13,092 bases of DNA from positions 1 to 13,092 of the forward strand of contig CANRFK010000029.1 in assembly GCA_947629875.1 (NCBI GenBank), in the 5' to 3' direction. Every line of letters starts with the position of its first letter. Position 1 is the first letter of the stretch. The notes beneath the pieces were generated by a model. That model did no database searches. It saw only the letters and a list, made by a program, of their open reading frames with translations, and was not told the origin of the DNA. Shown one piece after another: positions 1 to 6,308 of this stretch. The stretch is from an uncultured Clostridia bacterium. GTDB taxonomy: Bacteria; Bacillota; Clostridia; Christensenellales; Borkfalkiaceae. Both the position numbers and the translations under genes were made by a program.

Positions 1-357
1 GAATTGTTTTCTCACTTCCAAAAGACTTACGAAATTATCTTCCCTACGTCCCTTTCCGTATTAACCAATTCTTCGCTTCTTTTCATGAATTTCTTTGCCT
101 TCGTACTCTCTACTTCGTACTATTGCTATGCAGTTGTCAATCTCCGGATCCCCTCGGCAACAGCCAAGGGTTTTGCTCTTTCCTATGAAAAAGCATGCCG
201 TCTCAACGACAGCTTCATTATGATATCATTTCAAAGAATTTTCGTCAAGCAATTTTCGAAGGAATTTTTGACTTTTTGACGGAATTTTCGGGAAATTTTC
301 CCACACCGCAACATATATTTCGTCAAAGCAGGCCGACCACAAGATACGGTGTTTCCT
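1..357. other. AT-rich gene-less left edge, possible stable-RNA leader
   Basis: This stretch is clearly more AT-rich than the rest of the window, and I find no convincing gene in it. The open frame across 4-279 (plus) has no ribosome-binding site and unconvincing composition. The minus strand carries a strong promoter (220-248) firing toward position 1, so about 210 nt of leader leaves the window without a coding start that I can support. The minus strand also contains TTGACAACTGCATAG (126-140), which resembles sequence found in Bacillota rRNA leaders and spacers, and TTCGTACT occurs twice (100-107 and 114-121, plus strand). A leader of an rRNA operon lying just outside is a plausible inference, not shown. 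Confidence 0.35.
220..248 (-). promoter_or_regulatory. strong sigma-A promoter pointing left, with UP-like A-tracts
   Basis: Reading the minus strand there is TTGACG (243-248), a 17-nt spacer, then TATCAT (220-225) preceded by TGA, which makes an extended -10. A- and T-runs lie just upstream of the -35 (about 250-300), like an UP element. Transcription would start near 213 and run off the left edge. Nothing coding is visible downstream within the window. Confidence 0.6.
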
Positions 358-1548
358 CTATTCCTTCGCGCCTCTCTGCGCGCGATCCATTTTGGAAAGC
401 GCACGTTTGCACGCCTTTTTTATATCGGGATCCCCTTCAAAACCCGTCCAATCGGCGGAAGGGACGGAAAGCAGCAGCTCTGCGGTCTTTTCCGTGCCGC
501 TCCTCGCGAGCCCGCGCGCCCGCTCCGCCATCTCCTCCCGCGCGGCGCCATCGTCCAACAGCGATAAAAGCTCCCGCCCGAGAGACTTCGGCCGCTTGAA
601 TGACCGCGCCGCCCCGTTCTCCTTGAGGTATCGCAGGTTATACTTCTCCTGCGCGGGGAGGCGTTCCCAGATGAGCATGGGAAGCCCCGCCGCGAGCATC
701 TCCGCGGCATTTCCGCCGCCGCACTTGTTGATGACGACGTCCGCCCGCGCGAAATATCCGGGCAAATTGTCGGTATATCCCACGTTTTCGACGGGAACGC
801 CGCACCGCTCCTTGATGCGCTCGATGTTGCGGAAGCTCTTCGCGTTCTTTCCGTTGATGACGATCACGCGCGCGCGTTTCCCCTTTAACGCGCGTACGGC
901 AGCGCGGAAGAGCTTCTCCACGCCGCCCCACGTGCCGCCGCCGAAGAGGATGAGAACGGTGGGGATGCCGTCGCGCTCCCCCCTTCCCACAAAGCGCACG
1001 TCCACGGGCAGGCCGTAGGGAAGAAGCTGTTCGGCGCGGTACCCCCTTTCGAGGCAGGGCGCGATGAACTGTTCGGAGGGAATGACCATGCGGTCGACGC
1101 CGATCGCCGATTCCCAGAAGGGGGAAAGGGTGTAATCGAGGCAGGCGGAGACGATAAAACAGGGCAACGGACAAACGAGGCGCAGGTCGGTGAGCGCAAC
1201 GGCGCAATTGTAGTGGGTGCAGAACACGGCGTCGGGGCGGAACTCCTTCAATTTTTGCATGAGCCCCGCCACGGCGGAAAGACAGGCGCGCTGTGTGGCG
1301 CTCCTGTACCGTTTCCGCGGATCCGCCCGCCTGTAATGTTCGTAAAATAAATTGTAGACGGGCAGAAGTTTCTCCACCGCGAGCTCATAGCCGCGCCCCG
1401 AAAACCACGCATAGCGGCGGGGCGAAAAGGCCTTGAAGAGATCGACGATCTCCACCTCCGCCCGCTGTCCGATGGCACGGCGCATCGTCTGCGCACAGGC
1501 ATTGTGCGCGTTTCCCGCCGTCACTGTCAGAATGAGGATCTTTTTCAT
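358..1548 (-). CDS. MGDG synthase/UgtP-type glycosyltransferase (paralog 1)
   Basis: A 396-residue two-domain (GT-B) glycosyltransferase of the monogalactosyldiacylglycerol synthase / processive diacylglycerol glucosyltransferase type. These enzymes transfer sugar from a nucleotide sugar to diacylglycerol at the inner face of the membrane. The N-terminal domain begins MKKILILTVTAGNAHNACAQ, the glycine-rich acceptor-side motif. The C-terminal GT28/MurG-like half has LFGGGTWGG, the loop INKCGGGNAAEMLAAGLP and PAQEKYN near the donor site. The last 20 residues are basic, which fits membrane association. I chose the ATG at 1548 because the family motif starts there and a GGGGGTG Shine-Dalgarno-like stretch precedes it; a longer frame begins 8 codons upstream. 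The gene is a divergent paralog of 1962-3194. The glycine-rich loop reads GNAHN here and GNGHN in the paralog. The exact sugar and acceptor cannot be read from sequence. Confidence 0.85.
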   Translation of the reverse strand: MKKILILTVTAGNAHNACAQTMRRAIGQRAEVEIVDLFKAFSPRRYAWFSGRGYELAVEKLLPVYNLFYEHYRRADPRKRYRSATQRACLSAVAGLMQKLKEFRPDAVFCTHYNCAVALTDLRLVCPLPCFIVSACLDYTLSPFWESAIGVDRMVIPSEQFIAPCLERGYRAEQLLPYGLPVDVRFVGRGERDGIPTVLILFGGGTWGGVEKLFRAAVRALKGKRARVIVINGKNAKSFRNIERIKERCGVPVENVGYTDNLPGYFARADVVINKCGGGNAAEMLAAGLPMLIWERLPAQEKYNLRYLKENGAARSFKRPKSLGRELLSLLDDGAAREEMAERARGLARSGTEKTAELLLSVPSADWTGFEGDPDIKKACKRALSKMDRAQRGAKE

Positions 1549-1571
1549 GGCACCCCCACGATCGTGTCGCA

Positions 1572-1600
1572 ATTATAACACAATAATTTAAGAAAGTCAA
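1572..1600 (-). promoter_or_regulatory. sigma-A promoter of paralog 1
   Basis: On the minus strand TTGACT (1595-1600) and a consensus TATAAT (1572-1577) are separated by exactly 17 nt. The predicted start is near 1565, giving a leader of roughly 17 nt that includes the Shine-Dalgarno sequence. The promoter overlaps the rightward promoter, so the two are likely to compete or be switched together. Confidence 0.75.
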
Positions 1601-1615
1601 CACGATAGTTATAAT
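1587..1615 (+). promoter_or_regulatory. probable promoter of XRE regulator and paralog 2
   Basis: A consensus TATAAT lies at 1610-1615 with only a weak -35 (TTTAAG, 1587-1592) at 17-nt spacing. The start would be near 1622. It interleaves with the strong leftward promoter, whose -35 lies inside this spacer. Weakness of the -35 is compatible with activation or autoregulation. Confidence 0.45.
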
Positions 1616-1667
1616 ATTGCGCGGGGCGGTGCATTAAAATAAATACGATAGTTTAAGGGAGGCGGCT

Positions 1668-1952
1668 ATGACGGCAAAAGAAGTCGGCGCGCGGGTCAAG
1701 TACTTCCGTGAAAAGAAAAACATGACGAAGAGCGCGCTTGCGACGGCAGCGGGCGTTTCTCCGACCTATGTGTATCAGATCGAAGAGGGTCTGAAATGTC
1801 CCACTGTGGAATATTTGGGGCATATATGCTGGGGGCTCGGCATCACGCTTGCGGGGTTTTTCGCGACGGAAAAGGAGGAAGTCAAGGACAGGCTCTCCTA
1901 TCTCACCCCCGAGCAAAAGGCGCTTCTCAACGAATTTCTCGGCAGTTTATAA
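1668..1952 (+). CDS. XRE-family helix-turn-helix regulator
   Basis: A 94-residue, single-domain DNA-binding protein of the XRE/Cro-CI type. Residues about 7-60 form the HTH domain, with a recognisable core in MTKSALATAAGVSPTYVYQI. The remaining C-terminal residues (TPEQKALLNEFLGSL) look like a short helix for dimerisation. The start is supported by GGAGG a few bases upstream. The stop is 9 nt before the start of the second glycosyltransferase, so the two form an operon. It sits between two divergent paralogous glycolipid-type glycosyltransferases, which suggests it controls one or both. No ligand-sensing domain is visible, so what it responds to is unknown. Confidence 0.85.
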   Translation: MTAKEVGARVKYFREKKNMTKSALATAAGVSPTYVYQIEEGLKCPTVEYLGHICWGLGITLAGFFATEKEEVKDRLSYLTPEQKALLNEFLGSL

Positions 1953-1961
1953 GGAGCGGAT

Positions 1962-3194
1962 ATGAAAGTTCTCATTTTGTCCGTTACGGCGGGCAACGGG
2001 CACAACGCCTGTGCACAGGCAATGAAGACGAGGCTGGAAACGGGCTACGGTGCGACCGTGGAAGTCGTCGACCTTCTCAAATCGTTCTCCACGCGCACAA
2101 ACACCTGGATCGCGGACAAGGGCTATAACCTTGCGGCGGGAAAGCTCCAGCCCTTCTACAATTTGTTCTTCAACCACTATAAAAAGTTGAAACCGTGCAA
2201 ACGGTATTCCAATTCCTGTCAGGGGACGTGCGTCTCCACCGTCGGCGGGCTCCTCAAAAAGATCGTGGAGTTCCAACCCGACGCCATCTATTGCACCCAT
2301 TACGACTGCGCGGTCGCCCTCACCGACCTCCGCCTCGTCTACGATATTCCCGCGCACATCGTCTGCGCCAATCTCGATTACGTCTACTCCCCGTTCTGGG
2401 AATCGGGGATCGGGGTGGATCATCTTGTCATCCCCAACGAGGATTTTATCCCGGAGGGGCTCGAAAAGGGATACAGGGCCGAACAGCTCCTCCCCTACGG
2501 GCTGCCCGCCAAACAGTCGCGCGTCGCACCGCAGAGCAAAACGGAACTGCGCAAAGAGCTGGGTCTTGCCGATAAGTTCACCGTGCTCATCATGTTCGGC
2601 GGAGGGCATTGGAAGGGCGCGCATAAGTTTTTCCGCATGGTGGAACGCACGCTCCGCGGCCGCGACGATGCGCAGATCATCATGATCAACGGCAGGGACG
2701 AGAGTTCCTTCCGCACAATAGAGCGCAACAAGCCGTACGGCGTGCCCGTGCTCAATCTGGGCTTCACGCATGAAGTTCCGCGCTACCTCTCCGCGGCGGA
2801 CGTCGTCATCAACAAGAGCGGCGGCACGAGCATCACGGAGATCCTCGACGCCCACGCGCCCATGCTCATCTACGAAAAGACGCCCGCACAGGAGCGTTAC
2901 AACCTCGTCTACCTCAAAGAAAAGGGCGTCGCGCTCTCCTTCAAAAACGAGAAAACGCTGCGCACCAACCTTCTGAAATTGCTTGAGGATGACGATCTCC
3001 GCAGCCGCATGGAGCGCTGCACCGAACAGCTCGCACGCAACGGAACGGACAGGACGGCGGAGCTCATCGCCTCCTCCCCCGCCGCCGACTACACGGGGCT
3101 CTCGGCTGTGGACCTCGCCCCCAAGACGGTGAAGCGCAACGTAAAACGCGCCATGAAGCGCGCCGACAAGCTCTCGCGCAAGAGCGGCAAATAA
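1962..3194 (+). CDS. MGDG synthase/UgtP-type glycosyltransferase (paralog 2)
   Basis: A 410-residue GT-B enzyme with the same architecture as the divergent gene at 358-1548. The N-terminal motif is MKVLILSVTAGNGHNACAQA. The C-terminal half has LIMFGGGHWKG, INKSGGTSITEILDAHAP and PAQERYN. Long stretches align between the paralogs, for example CTHYDCAVALTDLRLV and GYRAEQLLPYGLP. The last 30 residues are strongly basic (KTVKRNVKRAMKRADKL), which fits binding to acidic membrane lipid. AAGGAG precedes the ATG, and translation probably follows that of the XRE gene. The expected role is glycosylation of diacylglycerol for membrane glycolipid or a lipoteichoic-acid anchor. Having two differing copies suggests either two substrates or two conditions of use. 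Confidence 0.87.
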   Translation: MKVLILSVTAGNGHNACAQAMKTRLETGYGATVEVVDLLKSFSTRTNTWIADKGYNLAAGKLQPFYNLFFNHYKKLKPCKRYSNSCQGTCVSTVGGLLKKIVEFQPDAIYCTHYDCAVALTDLRLVYDIPAHIVCANLDYVYSPFWESGIGVDHLVIPNEDFIPEGLEKGYRAEQLLPYGLPAKQSRVAPQSKTELRKELGLADKFTVLIMFGGGHWKGAHKFFRMVERTLRGRDDAQIIMINGRDESSFRTIERNKPYGVPVLNLGFTHEVPRYLSAADVVINKSGGTSITEILDAHAPMLIYEKTPAQERYNLVYLKEKGVALSFKNEKTLRTNLLKLLEDDDLRSRMERCTEQLARNGTDRTAELIASSPAADYTGLSAVDLAPKTVKRNVKRAMKRADKLSRKSGK

Positions 3195-3197
3195 CCA

Positions 3198-3225
3198 AAA
3201 AAGCGAACCCACGGGTTCGCTTTTT
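3198..3225. terminator. bidirectional Rho-independent terminator
   Basis: Stem GCGAACCC (3203-3210) pairs with GGGTTCGC (3213-3220), with A-run on the left and T-run on the right (AAAAA/TTTTT). It lies between the stop of paralog 2 and the stop of the convergent zinc-ribbon gene, so it can serve both. Confidence 0.85.
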
Positions 3226-3422
3226 CAATGGCAGCCGCTGCACTCCGAGCACTTACCCGAGCACTTCTTCGGCGGCTTTCCCGTCGCCGAATACATACAG
3301 CCCGACCAGCTCCTCTCAGCCGCCGCGCCGCACGCGGGGCACTTCACCGCTTCCTCATGGCTCTTCACGATCTCTTCAAACTCCTTCCCGCACGCGGGGC
3401 ACCTGTATTGCAGAATGGGCAT
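3225..3422 (-). CDS. FmdB-type zinc-ribbon protein
   Basis: A 65-residue protein opening with MPILQYRCPACGKEFEE, the typical start of the FmdB / CxxC zinc-ribbon regulatory family. Two CPAC knuckles (Cys8/Cys11 and Cys28/Cys31) would bind one zinc. The C-terminus is unusually cysteine-rich (Cys54, 58, 61, 64 and a terminal His), perhaps a second metal site. GAGGTGA precedes the ATG. Family members are small and mostly uncharacterised; a regulatory role is annotated by name only. It has its own promoter and a shared terminator, so it is probably monocistronic. Confidence 0.85.
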   Translation of the reverse strand: MPILQYRCPACGKEFEEIVKSHEEAVKCPACGAAAERSWSGCMYSATGKPPKKCSGKCSECSGCH

Positions 3423-3439
3423 TTTTCACCTCTTCCGCC

Positions 3440-3468
3440 ATTATACACCCCGTCCGCGCGATTTGCAA
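3440..3468 (-). promoter_or_regulatory. sigma-A promoter of the zinc-ribbon gene
   Basis: Minus strand TTGCAA (3463-3468), 17 nt, then consensus TATAAT (3440-3445). The start is predicted near 3433, leaving an 11-nt leader with the GAGGTGA ribosome site. It begins only 5 bp after the stop of the upstream M1 peptidase gene. Confidence 0.65.
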
Positions 3469-3472
3469 GCGT

Positions 3473-4912
3473 TTAGATGATACATTTCCCCTCGGTGAAA
3501 CTTGTGACGAGCTCCTCCACGCGCACGCCCTTCCTGTGGAAGCACGCCACCATGTCCGCGGGGGAGGCGATCTTCCCGCAAAACCGCCCGCAATAGTCGG
3601 AGAGGGCGGCGAAAAACCGCCTGTCGCCCGCCGCCGTGCGCAGGTTGTCGAAGAGGATGACCCCCTTGTCGTAGGCGAGATTGCGGTACTCGTATTCCCC
3701 CGAATATGCGGTGAGCGGCTTGGACATGCGCGTGTCCGCATCCCCGCTCACCTGCGCGTGGACGGAGTAAAACGAGCGGTAAGAGAGCTCCGAGGCGGCC
3801 ACCATGTCCGCATAAGACCCCCCGTAGCCGGGGTATTCATCCAAAAAGAGCGCCGTCGAAAACTCCGCGAGCCCCTCATCCTGCCACGCCTCGTTGTATT
3901 GGTCGCTGCCCACCATGGCGTACCACCATTGGTGCGCCGTCTCATGCGCGACGACGAGGGGAACATCCCCGCTTTTCAGATCGCGGGCAATCATCGAGAG
4001 CATGGGGTATTCCATTCCCCCGTAGGGAAAATCCGTCTGCACGACGGTGTACTGCGGGTAAGCGTATTCTCCGAACGTCTCCTCGTAGTACGAAAGGCTG
4101 TCGCACGCCGCGGCGAGGGTGCGGGAGGCCTCCCCGTCGTCGAGATAGTAATAGGTGACGGGGACATCCCCCACGGCCTGCGTAATCTGTTCAAACTCCG
4201 TCCCGAGCACGAACGCCACATCGCGCACATTTTCGGCGTGCAGACTGCACACGGCCTTGCCGTTCCTCTCCTCGCGGGTCGCCGCGCCGCACACGGTGTA
4301 CTCCGCGGGTACGGTCAAAGTGACGTCGTAGTCGGCGCACGCCGTCACGAAGGGGTCGCCGTAGGGGGCATATACGAGGTCGCAGAAGCCGTTTTCGCCG
4401 TATATTTCGAGCACGGGATAGAAGTTGGCGAGGTTGACGGCGCGCTCCCCCACGCCGAGGCGGTGGTCGATCTTTGCAAGCGTCACCTCGAAGGCGACGG
4501 AGATTTCCGCCGTCTCGTCGGGATAGAGCGGCTCCTCGAGCGCGACCGCGAGCACATTCTCATCCTCGCCGCACACCTCGAACCCCGCCGCCCCCTCCAC
4601 CGAGGAGACGGCAATGCCGCCGTAGCTCACGCCGTCATAATACGCGGCAGGCGCGTAGAGTTCGGAGACGGGCGCGTACTTCGCCCCCTCGCGGTAGGCG
4701 TTGGGCGCAAGCGAAAAGCGCAGTTCCTCCCACGCGTTGTCCGAAGTATTCACGATGCGCGCATCCATCACGGCGGAGAGGCGGCGCTCTTCGGGAAAGT
4801 ACTCGGCGCGGATGGTGTACGAGGTCTGCTTTCCGCCGCCCCCGCAGCCCGAAAATGCAAGGATGGGGGCAAGAAAAACGCCGCACAGGGCGAAGCTGAA
4901 CATTTTCCGCAT
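3473..4912 (-). CDS. M1-family (gluzincin) metallopeptidase lipoprotein
   Basis: A 479-residue predicted lipoprotein. A signal peptide ends in LAFSGC, with Cys23 as the lipidated residue, followed by a glycine-rich tether. The N-terminal part is a beta-rich M1-like domain. The catalytic core has GGMEYP (298-303, variant of the GxMEN exopeptidase motif), HETAH (323-327) and a third zinc ligand Glu346 in WQDEGLAEF, 18 residues after the second His. A tyrosine in NLAYDKG (Tyr414) is a candidate for the transition-state residue. The protein is shorter than classic aminopeptidase N and ends soon after the catalytic domain. It would act on peptides outside the cell or, if made in sporulation, at the mother-cell or forespore membrane. 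The start is supported by GGAGG upstream. A sigma E-like -10 precedes it. Confidence 0.85.
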   Translation of the reverse strand: MRKMFSFALCGVFLAPILAFSGCGGGGKQTSYTIRAEYFPEERRLSAVMDARIVNTSDNAWEELRFSLAPNAYREGAKYAPVSELYAPAAYYDGVSYGGIAVSSVEGAAGFEVCGEDENVLAVALEEPLYPDETAEISVAFEVTLAKIDHRLGVGERAVNLANFYPVLEIYGENGFCDLVYAPYGDPFVTACADYDVTLTVPAEYTVCGAATREERNGKAVCSLHAENVRDVAFVLGTEFEQITQAVGDVPVTYYYLDDGEASRTLAAACDSLSYYEETFGEYAYPQYTVVQTDFPYGGMEYPMLSMIARDLKSGDVPLVVAHETAHQWWYAMVGSDQYNEAWQDEGLAEFSTALFLDEYPGYGGSYADMVAASELSYRSFYSVHAQVSGDADTRMSKPLTAYSGEYEYRNLAYDKGVILFDNLRTAAGDRRFFAALSDYCGRFCGKIASPADMVACFHRKGVRVEELVTSFTEGKCII

Positions 4913-4921
4913 AAAAATAAC

Positions 4922-4943
4922 CTCCGTCGGCCGTCCGACGGAG
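4922..4943 (-). promoter_or_regulatory. hairpin enclosing the M1 peptidase ribosome-binding site
   Basis: Perfect 9-bp stem: CTCCGTCGG (4922-4930) with CCGACGGAG (4935-4943) and a 4-nt loop. Read on the minus strand the 3' arm ends in the GGAGG that precedes the M1 start codon. The full hairpin would hide this site only in RNA begun further upstream. The predicted own start (about 4938) lies inside the 5' arm and would leave the site open. Confidence 0.55.
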
Positions 4944-4944
4944 T

Positions 4945-4973
4945 ATTGTATGTCCGAGTTTCCGCGCGTATGC
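4945..4973 (-). promoter_or_regulatory. sigma E-like sporulation promoter of the M1 peptidase
   Basis: Minus strand CATACAAT (4945-4952) matches the sigma E -10 consensus (CATACAnT). GCATACG (4967-4973), exactly 14 nt upstream, matches 5 of 7 positions of the sigma E -35 (kmATATT). The -10 followed by A also fits the sigma K pattern CATAnnnTA, but a matching -35 for sigma K is poorer. No sigma-A promoter is evident here. Confidence 0.45.
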
Positions 4974-4983
4974 CCCGCGCATG

Positions 4984-5009
4984 AAAACGCCCGCCGTGCG
5001 GCGGGCGTT
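4984..5009 (-). terminator. terminator of the single-pass membrane protein gene
   Basis: Stem AACGCCCGCC (4986-4995) pairs with GGCGGGCGTT (5000-5009) around a GTGC loop. On the minus strand it ends in TTTT, a short T-tract, so termination may be incomplete. It begins a few bases after the stop codon at 5013. Confidence 0.7.
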
Positions 5010-5012
5010 CGT

Positions 5013-5540
5013 TTAGTCTTTGGCTGCCTTTGCCGCCGCCTTCTCCGCGGCGAGCAGTTCGGAGAGGAGCCTGTGCACCGGCTTGATCTTCCCGCGGTAC
5101 AAATTGCCCGTGAGATCCACGGCGTAGAGGCGCAGCGTTTTGAGCTCCTTGCCCTTCTTCCCGTCGACGAGAAGCCCCAGGAGCTCCTTTTCGGTGAGGG
5201 AGAAGCGGAGCGAACTGCGCTGCTCGATGACGACGCGCGTCTCGGACGTCAGGTTGTTCTTTTGCCTGTAAATGTCGGTGAGATTAAAGGAAACCTTCCC
5301 GTTTTTGATGCCGATCTCATTGAGCGCCACCTCGTTGAGGGAGCGGTTGCCGATGGTGCATTCCGCACACCGTTTGTGCGTTTCGGCGTCCACCGCATAG
5401 AAGCCCAAAAAATTCAGCCGCTGCACGGCGATCTTGTTGTGCAGAATGAGAAGCATCGCGAGCACCGTGGCGATCAAGAGCACGATCACGATGGAAGAGA
5501 TCACAACGATGAGTCCCACGCCTTTGTTTAACCATTCCAT
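5013..5540 (-). CDS. single-pass membrane protein, unrecognised
   Basis: A 175-residue protein that I do not recognise. One hydrophobic helix (about residues 8-33) follows a very short N-terminus. Basic residues just after it (HNKIAVQR) favour a cytoplasmic C-terminal domain. That domain (about 40-150) alternates short strands and turns and may be a small beta-rich fold. It has LRLYAVDLTGNLYRGKI near its end and a closing alanine/lysine helix (LLAAEKAAAKAAKD). Cys58 and Cys61 are close together but not a clear metal motif. GGAGGA lies well placed before the ATG. It has its own sigma-A promoter and a terminator, so it is probably expressed alone in growing cells. Confidence 0.75.
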   Translation of the reverse strand: MEWLNKGVGLIVVISSIVIVLLIATVLAMLLILHNKIAVQRLNFLGFYAVDAETHKRCAECTIGNRSLNEVALNEIGIKNGKVSFNLTDIYRQKNNLTSETRVVIEQRSSLRFSLTEKELLGLLVDGKKGKELKTLRLYAVDLTGNLYRGKIKPVHRLLSELLAAEKAAAKAAKD

Positions 5541-5564
5541 ATATGTCTTCCTCCTGTGTGTGCT

Positions 5565-5593
5565 ATTATACGCCTGTCCGCGCCGAAAATCAA
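5565..5593 (-). promoter_or_regulatory. sigma-A promoter of the 5013-5540 gene
   Basis: Minus strand TTGATT (5588-5593), a 17-nt spacer and consensus TATAAT (5565-5570). The start is predicted near 5558, with GGAGGA in the short leader. It lies just downstream of the SpoIIQ-like gene's terminator. Confidence 0.7.
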
Positions 5594-5602
5594 TCCCCTT
5601 TC

Positions 5603-5630
5603 AAAAAAAATCGGCGCAAAATTGCGCCGA
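5603..5630 (-). terminator. Rho-independent terminator of the SpoIIQ-like gene
   Basis: Stem TTGCGCCGA (5622-5630) pairs with TCGGCGCAA (5611-5619) with a 2-nt loop. Eight T residues follow on the minus strand (5603-5610). A T-run on the other side would make it work in both directions. It starts 5 bp after the stop codon. Confidence 0.9.
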
Positions 5631-5634
5631 TTTT

Positions 5635-6273
5635 TTACTTTTCGTCGAGAACCGCGTCGATGTAGTCGAGCGGGTTCACGTTCTTGCCGTTCTTCTGCAT
5701 TTCGAGGTGCAGGTGCGTGCCGTCCGCCTTCTCGATGCCGTACGCCGCCGCCACCGTGCCGAGCTTTGTGCCCTGCTTCACGCTGTCGCCCACACGGAGC
5801 GTCTTCTCGATCTCGATGAAGCGGTAGACGGATTTCAGGTTGTCGCCGTGGTCGATGACGACGTAGTTGCCCGTCTGCGGGCGCTCGTAGATCTTCTCCA
5901 CCACGCCGTCGCAGATGGCGACCACGTCCTCGCCCTCCTCCGCGACAAAGTCGAGAGCCTTGTGGCGGTAGTACCAGCGGAGCACCTTGTTGTTGTAGAT
6001 CGCGGCATACTCCGAGCTCACGGCGCCGTCGAGGGGAGCGATGAAGCGCACCGTCTCGCCAGTAGAGGGCTGGTCGGGCTCCACGGGCGTCACGCCGCCG
6101 GGCTCATCGGGCTCATTGGGATCGGTAACGGGCGGCGCCTCGAGGGTGGAACCGGAGTCCCCCGCCACGAAGTACACGGTCAGCACCGTTGCGGCGATGA
6201 GAAGCAGCACGCTCACGGCGAGAACAAGATAGTAGATCAATTTCTTTTTGCTTTTGGTCTTTTCTTCCTTCAT
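5635..6273 (-). CDS. SpoIIQ-like membrane-anchored M23 (LytM) domain protein
   Basis: A 212-residue protein with a basic N-terminus, one membrane helix (about 12-36), a Pro/Glu/Asp-rich linker (45-72) and a LytM/M23 domain (about 76-205). Zinc-ligand motifs are present: HKALD (His104, Asp108) and THLHLE (His187, His189). The segment that normally reads YxHL is VYRFIE (150-154), so the usual catalytic His is replaced by Phe152. Architecture, this change and the stretch VGDSVKQGTKLGT closely resemble SpoIIQ, the forespore half of the SpoIIQ-SpoIIIAH channel in engulfment. A sigma F-like promoter precedes it. Known family biology supports a role as a zinc-binding docking protein rather than an active hydrolase; this is inferred. 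A plain M23 endopeptidase is the alternative. GGGAGGA precedes the ATG. Confidence 0.75.
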   Translation of the reverse strand: MKEEKTKSKKKLIYYLVLAVSVLLLIAATVLTVYFVAGDSGSTLEAPPVTDPNEPDEPGGVTPVEPDQPSTGETVRFIAPLDGAVSSEYAAIYNNKVLRWYYRHKALDFVAEEGEDVVAICDGVVEKIYERPQTGNYVVIDHGDNLKSVYRFIEIEKTLRVGDSVKQGTKLGTVAAAYGIEKADGTHLHLEMQKNGKNVNPLDYIDAVLDEK

Positions 6274-6308
6274 TGCAAATGTTCCTCCCGAAAAGAATTA
6301 TGTACACC

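Larger units (their letters stand above)
1557..1653. promoter_or_regulatory. candidate operator array between divergent glycosyltransferase modules
   Basis: Three related elements are nearly evenly spaced. The perfect palindrome CACGATCGTG (1557-1566) lies on the predicted start site of the leftward gene. CACGATAGTT (1601-1610) lies beside the leftward -35 and touches the rightward -10. TACGATAGTT (1644-1653) lies downstream of the rightward start. Spacing is 44 and 43 bp, about four helical turns, so they would face the same side of the helix. The obvious candidate binder is the XRE protein encoded at 1668. This is inference from position and repetition. Confidence 0.45.

Noticed and set aside
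182..260. TGCTCTTT (plus strand, near 174-181) as an rRNA antitermination boxA
   Set aside because: It is on the opposite strand to the promoter that would need it, so orientation does not fit.
4..279. Plus-strand frame of 91 codons at the left edge
   Set aside because: No ribosome site, low-complexity AT-rich composition, and it lies opposite a strong minus-strand promoter and its leader.
1947..3212. Long minus-strand frame opposite glycosyltransferase paralog 2
   Set aside because: Antisense shadow of a clearly homologous gene; high-GC codon bias keeps the opposite frame open.
3536..4984. Long plus-strand frame opposite the M1 peptidase
   Set aside because: Shadow frame rich in Arg, His and Val with no domain; the minus-strand protein has signal peptide, HExxH and distal Glu.
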